Below are positions 56,212 to 64,000 of a stretch of DNA of 64,000 bases, one piece after another. A model generated the notes under the pieces. The model had not been told where the DNA came from and ran no database searches. It saw nothing but the letters and a program-made list of their open reading frames with translations. This stretch comes from Winslowiella toletana. GTDB taxonomy: Bacteria > Pseudomonadota > Gammaproteobacteria > Enterobacterales > Enterobacteriaceae. Numbering within the stretch: the first letter of the stretch is position 1; the number at the start of each line of letters is the position of its first letter. The stretch covers positions 3,224,001-3,288,000 of the forward strand of contig NZ_JAGGMQ010000001.1 in the NCBI RefSeq assembly GCF_017875465.1, given 5' to 3'. A program made the position numbers and the translations under genes.

Positions 56212-57411
56212 TTACCCCAGCGCATCCCCCAGACCAAATATCGGCAGGTACATTGCCACCACTAACGTCCCGACAATTATCCCAATCACTACCATCATTA
56301 GCGGTTCCAGCGTGGCGGCCAGCGTATCTGCCAGCTCATGGGTGTGTTCTTCATGCCATTGCGCCAGCCGCGCCAGTAAGATATCAAGTGAACCGGCCTC
56401 TTCACCCACTTTAATCAGCTGATGGCAGAGCGGGGTAAAAAGTTTATGCTGCGCCAGCGCCTGATGCAGGGGGTTGCCTGCAGCGATATGCTGCTGTAAA
56501 TCACTGATAGCTTCGCGCCACAGGCAGTCACTCAGGGTTTTTTCTACCGCCTGCAAGCTTTGCAGCAGGGTCAGACCGGCCTGCTGGGTCAAGGTCAGGG
56601 TGGTGAAAATCTGGCTAAGCTGGCTGCCGCGATACAGAGATGAAATCAACGGCAGACGCAACAGCAGTTGCTGTTCCCGACGTTGCCAGGTTACACGTTT
56701 TCTGCGCTGGCTACGCCACAGCAGAACGGTCAGCAGGGTGATCATGGTCAGCGGCATAACACCCCGCTGCAGGGTTTCGGACAACGCCATTACCGCCGCA
56801 GTAAACGCTGGCAGCGGAGCGTCAAACGCTGCGTAAATCGAGACAAACTCCGGAAGCACCAATACCAGCATCCCCACGGTTACCGCGAGAGCGACCAGCA
56901 GAATAAACAGCGGATAGCGCAACGCTTTGATCACCTTCTTTTGCAACTGTTGCTGGCGCTCCTGCTGACGCGCCAGCTGAAAGCAGCACTCATCCAGCTG
57001 ACCGGTGACTTCACCGATATGCATCAGCGCCGGAAATAACGGCGGGAAAATCTCTGGCCAGCGTTCCAGCACTTGCGAAAAAGGGGCGCCCTGTTCGATT
57101 TGCGCCTGGATATCCAGCAACAGCGCCTGCCAGCCCGGATGAGGATGGCCTTCGGCCAGCAGTCTGACGCCCTGCGCCAGCGTCAGCCCCGCTTTCAGCA
57201 AGGTTGCCAGCTGGCGGATCAACATAACCTTGTGCTGCCATTGCCAGTCACGCGGACGCCAGCTTTTACCTCGCTTAATCGACACCGGCGAACAGCCTTT
57301 ATCAAGTAATTGCTGCATCACCATAAGTGAACTGTTGCTAAGTAAAGCACCACTAACAAAGTCACCGCGGGCATCAATCGCCTGCCAGTGAAACAGCGTA
57401 GGATTAGCCAT
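56212..57411 (-). CDS. hofC: Type IV pilus inner-membrane protein HofC
   Basis: PilC/GspF-type platform protein of the type IV pilus-like system. The 399 residues (E. coli HofC 400) contain two GspF repeats (about 50-175 with IRQLATLLKAGLTLAQGVRLL, and about 255-375 with FTTLTLTQQAGLTLLQSLQAV) and three strong membrane helices (about 150-170, 200-225, 370-395). The ATG at 57411 overlaps the hofB stop (ATGGCTAA) and gives the better N-terminus than the upstream in-frame codon. Confidence 0.92.
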   Translation of the reverse strand: MANPTLFHWQAIDARGDFVSGALLSNSSLMVMQQLLDKGCSPVSIKRGKSWRPRDWQWQHKVMLIRQLATLLKAGLTLAQGVRLLAEGHPHPGWQALLLDIQAQIEQGAPFSQVLERWPEIFPPLFPALMHIGEVTGQLDECCFQLARQQERQQQLQKKVIKALRYPLFILLVALAVTVGMLVLVLPEFVSIYAAFDAPLPAFTAAVMALSETLQRGVMPLTMITLLTVLLWRSQRRKRVTWQRREQQLLLRLPLISSLYRGSQLSQIFTTLTLTQQAGLTLLQSLQAVEKTLSDCLWREAISDLQQHIAAGNPLHQALAQHKLFTPLCHQLIKVGEEAGSLDILLARLAQWHEEHTHELADTLAATLEPLMMVVIGIIVGTLVVAMYLPIFGLGDALG

Positions 57412-58807
57412 CACCGACACCCACAATGCGATTGATCTCCTCCAGTGAGGTATCACCACGGTTAACCGCATGCAGACCTTCGGTAAACAGTGAGTTCATT
57501 CCCTGCTGCTGCGCCAGGCTGGCCAGTTCATCGGGCGTGGCATTGGCGGCAATGGCCTGTTGCAGCGGGTCGCTGATCGGCAGCAGCTCAAAAAGCGCCA
57601 GCCGACCGTAATAGCCAGAAAAGCAGTGGTCGCAACCCACGGCGCGCCAGTTTTGCAGCGCGCCTGGCCACAGGGCCGACGGAAAGTGGGTTAGCGCAGC
57701 AGCAGGCTGGCGGCAATGCGGACATAAACGGCGCACCAGGCGTTGGGCAATTACCAGCTTTAGCGCCGATGCCAGCAGATAACCGGGGATCCCCATCTGA
57801 CCAAGGCGGGTCAGGGTCTCAGTGGTGGAGTTGGTATGCAGAGTCGATAACACCAGATGGCCGGTTTGCGCCGCTTTAATGGCGATTTCGGCGGTCTCAC
57901 CGTCACGAATCTCCCCCAGCATAATCACATCCGGATCCTGGCGTAACAGCGCCCGCAGCACGCAATGAAAATCGAGTCCGGATTTGCTGTTGACCTGCGT
58001 TTGATTGACCCCTGGCAATGGGATCTCTACCGGATCCTCGACGCTGCACAGATTTTTCCCCGGCTGGTTTAACGCGCTTAAGCCGCTATAGAGGGTAAAG
58101 GTTTTGCCGCTGCCGGTAGGGCCGGTAACCAGAATCAGTCCCTGCGGACGCGCCAGCGCGGCGCGGTAACATTGCAGCGCGGCGGCAGGCATGCCGAGTT
58201 TGTCGAGATCAATCGCCTGAGCTTCACTTTGCAGCAAACGAATCACTGCTTTTTCGCCGAAGCGCACCGGCAGTGTCGAGAGGCGAAATGACTCAGCTTT
58301 GCCATTCACCTGCTGGCTAAATTGGCCGTCCTGAGGCATGCGCCGTTCAGCGATATCGAGGTTGCCGAGGATTTTCAGCCGCGCCAGCAGCGAGGCGGTA
58401 ATATTGTGATAACTGCCTTGCAGCGGGTGCAGTACACCATCGATGCGCAGACGGATGCGTAACCCATTGGCCTGCGGTTCAAAATGGATATCAGAGGCAC
58501 GCCGCTGGATGGCGATTTGCAGGGTCTGATCCACCAGATCAACCGCCGAAGCGCCTTGCGCCTCATCGCTACTGCTTTCGCGCGCCAACGGGCTGGCGGA
58601 TGACTGCTGACTGTATTGTTCGATCCGCGCCTGTGGCCAGCACTCGATCTCAACATGACACTGGCTGGCGAAGCGCAGCGCCTCAATCATTTGCGCATCA
58701 GGGGTTTCACTGATCGCCAGATGCAGCCGGTCAGCGGTATGCTGCAGAATAATCGCCTGGTAGCGCTGGCAGAGCGCCTGGATCGTGCGCTGATTTGCCG
58801 TCTCCAT
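57404..58807 (-). CDS. hofB: Type IV pilus assembly ATPase HofB
   Basis: PilB/GspE-family ATPase that powers pilin polymerisation. The 467 residues (E. coli HofB 461) have a divergent N-terminal part, then RRASDIHFEP, Walker A GPTGSGKTFTLYSGL (about 230), the Asp box, Walker B VIMLGEIRDGETAEIA, the His box HLVLSTLHTN, and a tetracysteine zinc site CPHC...CDHC near 370-400. One-base overlap with ppdD, so the three pilus genes form an operon. Confidence 0.94.
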   Translation of the reverse strand: METANQRTIQALCQRYQAIILQHTADRLHLAISETPDAQMIEALRFASQCHVEIECWPQARIEQYSQQSSASPLARESSSDEAQGASAVDLVDQTLQIAIQRRASDIHFEPQANGLRIRLRIDGVLHPLQGSYHNITASLLARLKILGNLDIAERRMPQDGQFSQQVNGKAESFRLSTLPVRFGEKAVIRLLQSEAQAIDLDKLGMPAAALQCYRAALARPQGLILVTGPTGSGKTFTLYSGLSALNQPGKNLCSVEDPVEIPLPGVNQTQVNSKSGLDFHCVLRALLRQDPDVIMLGEIRDGETAEIAIKAAQTGHLVLSTLHTNSTTETLTRLGQMGIPGYLLASALKLVIAQRLVRRLCPHCRQPAAALTHFPSALWPGALQNWRAVGCDHCFSGYYGRLALFELLPISDPLQQAIAANATPDELASLAQQQGMNSLFTEGLHAVNRGDTSLEEINRIVGVGDG

Positions 58808-59259
58808 TAGCGTGTCCCCGTAGCATCATCAAAGCGGAACACATCGTTGCAGGCCTCCGCCAGGCTGCTCTGGACGCTGTTGCAGCTGCGCTGCCAGCTA
58901 ATACGCCCATCGGCCGCGGCCCAGATTGGGGTTAACACAACGGTTAAGCCATCCAGGCTCTCCTGACCTGTCAGCGTAATCGCCCCGGCGGCAACCGCCA
59001 CACTGCGCACATAGCGCGAGCCGCTACCGGCAGGCACGCCATTGCTGCCAGCGTTACAGGCTGTGGTAGCGCCACGCTCAATGGCGCAGAGTTCCACCGC
59101 TGTTTTATACGGCATCATGGTCTGCAACATATCGGTGAGCGCCGCTTTCTGCAGGTAGTTTTGATACGCCGGTAAACCTATCGCGCTAAGGATGGCGACG
59201 ATACCGACCACGATCATCAGTTCAATCAGCGTGAATCCGCGTTGCTTATGCTTGTCCAT
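58807..59259 (-). CDS. ppdD: Prepilin peptidase-dependent major pilin PpdD
   Basis: Type IV major pilin. The 150 residues (E. coli 146) begin with the prepilin leader MDKHKQRG, cut before FTLIELMIVV, with Glu5 in place. Two cysteine pairs (CAIERGATTAC and CNSVQSSLAEAC) can form the disulfides. The C-terminus is FRFDDATGTR. AAGGAGAG precedes the ATG at 59259; a longer frame to 59295 lacks support. Assembly needs other pil/hof genes and a prepilin peptidase encoded elsewhere. Confidence 0.93.
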   Translation of the reverse strand: MDKHKQRGFTLIELMIVVGIVAILSAIGLPAYQNYLQKAALTDMLQTMMPYKTAVELCAIERGATTACNAGSNGVPAGSGSRYVRSVAVAAGAITLTGQESLDGLTVVLTPIWAAADGRISWQRSCNSVQSSLAEACNDVFRFDDATGTR

Positions 59260-59409
59260 TACTACTGCTCTCCTTGGGGTGTCTGACGGCACCATAAGCA
59301 GGCTGGCTGGTGGAAACCAGTGGTAAAGCGGTAATTTGCGCGGGATCGCGGAAAGGTTTTAGCGGAGAGATAGCAGAGGACAAACAGAGTGGAAGCGGGT
59401 TCACAGAAC

Positions 59410-59464
59410 GGGCGGCGATAACGCCACCCCTAACAGTCTGGTAGGGGAGCCGTTATCGGCTCCC
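59410..59464. repeat. BIME between ppdD and nadC
   Basis: GGGCGGCG-ATAA-CGCCACCC with one mismatch and a degenerate CTAA end (59410-59433), then GTAG plus GGGAGCCG-TTAT-CGGCTCCC (59441-59464). It is the same pair of palindrome types as at 56133, in swapped order. Both flanking genes read leftward. Confidence 0.88.
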
Positions 59465-59469
59465 GTTGT

Positions 59470-61700
<2,231 letters not shown>

Positions 61701-61704
<4 letters not shown>

Positions 61705-62372
61705 AGCTGCGACAGCTGTCCATTAAACAACACCGGGCCGGTTGGCTGACCGGTTGGTGAACCGCCCTGCGGCTCAAGGCTAATCGCCAGCGTCAGGCGG
61801 TTAGCCAGCTGATGATGGCTGATATCGACCCGGTTAAGCTGTCTGGCCTGTATCAGCCCCAGAGAGCGGGGTATGCCGTCAGCAGGAATCAGCCACAGTT
61901 GCAGACTTTGCTTACTGTCCAGCGCCGGAGGATTCAGCGCCGTCAGGCTTAGCTCGGTTCGCGCCGGGTTAATATTGACGATCCACTGTCCTTTGGCGTT
62001 ATCTGCGCTATTCAGGATAGCGACAGGCTGGTCAGTGGGCGCTGTCTCCGTGCGCAAGTTGGAGTAAAGCAATATTCCGGCCAGCGATGCGGCCAGCGCC
62101 CAGCCACTGTAGTGCCAGCCGTGCGGTTTTGCTCTGGCGGGCTGGATAGCCGGCAGACTCAGGGCGATTTTCTTCCAGATATGCGCGGGCGGCGTGACTG
62201 GCGTCAGTGAGTCATCAAGATGCGCCAGCGCGTTCTGCCAGCGGCTGACTTCCAGCGCCAGCTCTGGCTCCTGCTGTAAACGCCGTTCAAATTTGAGTCG
62301 CGCTGCGCCACGCAAGGTGCCGAGCACATATTCTGCCGCCAGCGCTGAATCGTAATCGCTTCTGTTTTTCAT
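61701..62372 (-). CDS. RskA-like membrane anti-sigma factor
   Basis: Predicted to hold the adjacent ECF sigma factor inactive at the membrane. The 223 residues have an N-terminal sigma-binding helical part (ALAAEYVLGTLRGAARLKFE, about 10-55). One membrane helix follows (about 90-105, GWALAASLAGILLYSN), then a periplasmic RskA domain (about 115-223: ILNSADNAKGQWIVNIN, LQLWLIPADGIPRSLGLI). A TTG four codons upstream is possible, but the ATG at 62372 overlaps the sigma stop as ATGA, typical of coupled sigma/anti-sigma pairs. The last bases converge on the D-amino-acid enzyme gene. Confidence 0.85.
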
Positions 62373-62923
62373 ATACCTACACAATTCTTAAGATGATCCA
62401 GCGCACGACGAATCCAGCTTTTTACACTGCCCAACGGCTGCTGCAAATGGGTGGAAATTTCACCATGCGACAGCCCCTGATAGTAGGCCAGCGTGATACT
62501 TTGCCGCTGGTCGGCGGATAAATATCCGAGGCACTCAGTCAGGCGCTGCGCCTGCTGGCTGGCGTCTAACTGGTCGGCTGCCGGAGCGGACATCGCCATC
62601 AGCTCCTCTTGCGGCTGCTCATCCAGAGCCTCAAGGTTATTGTCACGCATTCGCAGGCAGTCAATGGCGCGGTGGCGCACAATATGTGTCAGCCAGGTTT
62701 TCGGCGCGCTAAGTTCCGGGTTATAACTGGCGGCACGTTGCCAGACGAGAATAAAACTGTCATGCAGTACTTCTTCCGCCCAGCTGCGACGGCGCATCAT
62801 GCGCAGCGCGATGGCATACAGATGCGGTGAGGTTTGATGATAAAGCGATGCTAAAGCCTGACGGTCTCCGGACGCGACAGCGGCTAGCAATAAAACCTGC
62901 TCGTTGGGGGGGGTGTCCGTCAT
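62369..62923 (-). CDS. ECF RNA polymerase sigma factor, SigK-like
   Basis: Group 4 sigma factor, predicted to be released from its anti-sigma partner by an envelope signal. The 184 residues contain region 2 (about 27-92: AEEVLHDSFILVWQRAASYN, WLTHIVRHRAIDCLRMR) and region 4 (about 134-181: LSADQRQSITLAYYQGLSHG, LQQPLGSVKSWIRRALDHLK). Length and layout resemble SigK/RpoE-like members that pair with RskA. A run of eight C at 62906-62913 encodes Thr4-Pro5-Pro6, right after the start; slippage there would shift the frame. Lies 83 bases downstream of the fasciclin gene and may share its transcript. Confidence 0.88.
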   Translation of the reverse strand: MTDTPPNEQVLLLAAVASGDRQALASLYHQTSPHLYAIALRMMRRRSWAEEVLHDSFILVWQRAASYNPELSAPKTWLTHIVRHRAIDCLRMRDNNLEALDEQPQEELMAMSAPAADQLDASQQAQRLTECLGYLSADQRQSITLAYYQGLSHGEISTHLQQPLGSVKSWIRRALDHLKNCVGI

Positions 62924-62963
62924 CTCTTATCCTGTGATGGCGCTGCGGAAGGCAACACTGTGT

Positions 62964-62991
62964 CTGTGCCGCGAAATATTGCGCGGCACAG
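62964..62991. other. Strong hairpin between fasciclin and sigma genes
   Basis: CTGTGCCGCG-AAATATTG-CGCGGCACAG has a perfect 10-bp stem with an 8-base loop. No T-run follows on the minus strand, so it may attenuate rather than stop transcription from the fasciclin gene into the sigma gene, or protect the upstream mRNA end. Confidence 0.5.
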
Positions 62992-63006
62992 CAAGTATAG
63001 ATGCGC

Positions 63007-63567
63007 TTATTTTGGCATCAATACGGTATCAATCACATCGATAACGCCATTTTTCTGGTTTACATCATAGGTACTGATATTGGCGACAAAACCTTTGCCA
63101 TCTTTTAACTGAATATTGTGCGGGCCGTTGCTCATAATCCACAATGGCTGACCATTGACGGTTGTCAGTTCCGCCGTGCCATGGCCCTGTTTTAATTTTT
63201 TCTGCAACGCTTTCATATCATATTTACCGGCGACCACATGGTAAGTCAGAACGCTGGTCAGCAGCTTTTTATTCTCGGGTTTAAGCAGACTCTCCAGCGT
63301 GCCTGCCGGTAATTTGGCAAAGGCGTCATTGGTCGGCGCAAATACCGTAAACGGACCCGGGCCTTTTAAGGTTGTCACCAGATCGGCCGCTTTTACCGCA
63401 GCAACTAGCGTGGTGTGGTCTTTTGAATTTACCGCATTATCAACAATATCTTTTGACGGGTACATTTCAGCACCGCCAACCATCACGATATTCGACATCA
63501 TTTCAGCCATTGAAACACTGCTGAACAGCAATGAAGCGCAGATAGCAGAGCGAATTAAGGTTTTCAT
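63007..63567 (-). CDS. Secreted fasciclin (FAS1) domain protein
   Basis: A 186-aa exported protein with a signal peptide (MKTLIRSAICASLLFSSVSM, cleaved near AEM) and a single FAS1 domain. The H1 motif is PFTVFAPTNDAFAKLPAG (about 85-102), the YH segment is VLTYHVVAGKYDM and the H2 motif is GVIDVIDTVLMPK at the very end. FAS1 proteins act in adhesion or surface attachment; the ligand is unknown. The mycobacterial homologues MPT70/MPT83 are targets of SigK, and here the gene sits directly upstream of a SigK/RskA-like pair. GGAAATAAT precedes the ATG. Confidence 0.9.
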   Translation of the reverse strand: MKTLIRSAICASLLFSSVSMAEMMSNIVMVGGAEMYPSKDIVDNAVNSKDHTTLVAAVKAADLVTTLKGPGPFTVFAPTNDAFAKLPAGTLESLLKPENKKLLTSVLTYHVVAGKYDMKALQKKLKQGHGTAELTTVNGQPLWIMSNGPHNIQLKDGKGFVANISTYDVNQKNGVIDVIDTVLMPK

Positions 63568-63617
63568 GATTATTTCCTTGTTGAGTGACAGGGGGCATTG
63601 ATTGCCTCACATTGCTA

Positions 63618-63645
63618 TGTACGAACCGGCGGGCGATTTGGATGC
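63618..63645 (-). promoter_or_regulatory. Candidate ECF-type promoter of the fasciclin gene
   Basis: Minus-strand GCATCC (63645-63640), 16 bases, then CGTACA (63623-63618), about 50 bases before the fasciclin start. The -35 resembles the CCATCC reported for mycobacterial SigK promoters; the -10 is only loosely similar to ECF -10 elements. A guess based on position and the -35. Confidence 0.25.
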
Positions 63646-63769
63646 AGCAGAGACGAAAAAAGTTGTGTTACCGCTCAATGACCGATTAAAGCGGTGGCAG
63701 GTATAAGATTTCTTAACGGAAAAAAAACCGTGCTACTCTGAGGGAAATGTTATGAAGGGAGGGAAGGGG

Positions 63770-64000
63770 ATGCAGTTGCAGGATGGCTGGATTGTGGATG
63801 TGAAGCAGGTGCCATCGCCACATTTTAATTTACGCCCCGCGGATGAAGCGCCGTCATTGCTGGTGGTGCACAATATCAGTTTGCCGCCCGGCGAGTTTGG
63901 TGGCCCGTATATTGATGCGCTGTTTACCGGCACGCTGGATGCCAGCATCCATCCCTTTTTCGCAGAAATCAGTCATCTGCGCGTTTCGGCTCATTGCCTG
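63770..64000 (+). CDS. ampD: 1,6-anhydro-MurNAc-L-alanine amidase AmpD, N-terminal part
   Basis: Cytoplasmic zinc amidase of murein recycling; its loss derepresses ampC where present. The 77 visible residues (the gene leaves the window) match E. coli AmpD: VPSPHFNLRPADEAPSLLVV, the zinc-ligand His in VVHNISLPPGEFGG, DALFTGTLDASIHPFFAEIS, LRVSAHCL. An in-frame ATG at 63752 exists, but MQLQDGW at 63770 corresponds to the E. coli start. Confidence 0.95.
   Translation, partial: MQLQDGWIVDVKQVPSPHFNLRPADEAPSLLVVHNISLPPGEFGGPYIDALFTGTLDASIHPFFAEISHLRVSAHCL

Overview
The window is chromosomal DNA of a gamma-proteobacterium of the order Enterobacterales. Nearly every protein closely resembles its Escherichia coli counterpart, and gene order follows the E. 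coli region from lptD to ampD. The differences (no araBAD, leuO or sgrT, but a lone vgrG and several inserted genes) and the style of the GTAG-type palindromic repeats suggest a plant- or environment-associated lineage such as Erwinia or Pantoea. That placement is inference, not proof.

Layout. Positions 1-8049 hold lptD (partial), djlA, rluA, rapA and polB. A T6SS spike gene (vgrG, 8220-10172) stands where E. coli carries the arabinose genes. Then come yabI, the thiamine transport operon thiBPQ behind a TPP riboswitch, and sgrR with a very short SgrS RNA and setA. The leuABCD operon follows with its leader peptide and attenuator, then ilvIH. Between ilvH and cra lies a single 4.2-kb, AT-rich gene for a 1399-residue protein with a zinc-metallopeptidase signature. 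After cra comes the complete division and cell-wall cluster (mraZ to lpxC), then secM-secA, mutT, and on the minus strand yacG, zapD and coaE. guaC, the type IV pilin operon ppdD-hofB-hofC and nadC follow. Between nadC and ampD, adjacent in E. coli, sit four extra genes: a PLP-dependent D-amino-acid lyase-like enzyme, and a fasciclin-domain secreted protein with an ECF sigma factor and its membrane anti-sigma factor.

How they work together. The dcw cluster builds UDP-MurNAc-pentapeptide and lipid II (murE, murF, mraY, murD, murG, murC, ddlB) and assembles the septum (ftsL, ftsI, ftsW, ftsQ, ftsA, ftsZ, and zapD further on). MraZ boxes lie at its promoter. leu and ilv make branched-chain amino acids. 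SgrR, SgrS and SetA handle sugar-phosphate stress.

Most notable: (1) the 1399-aa protein, whose HExxH-x5-GTxDxxY motif matches the aspzincin (M35) arrangement, preceded by its own predicted promoter with an inverted repeat; (2) the fasciclin / ECF sigma / RskA-like anti-sigma triad, which parallels mycobacterial SigK-RskA-MPT70/83 and has a C8 tract just after the sigma start codon; (3) a REP/BIME family with the GTAG tetranucleotide; (4) an unusually short SgrS without sgrT; (5) a SecM arrest motif with two altered positions. No tRNA, rRNA, CRISPR array or complete insertion sequence was seen.
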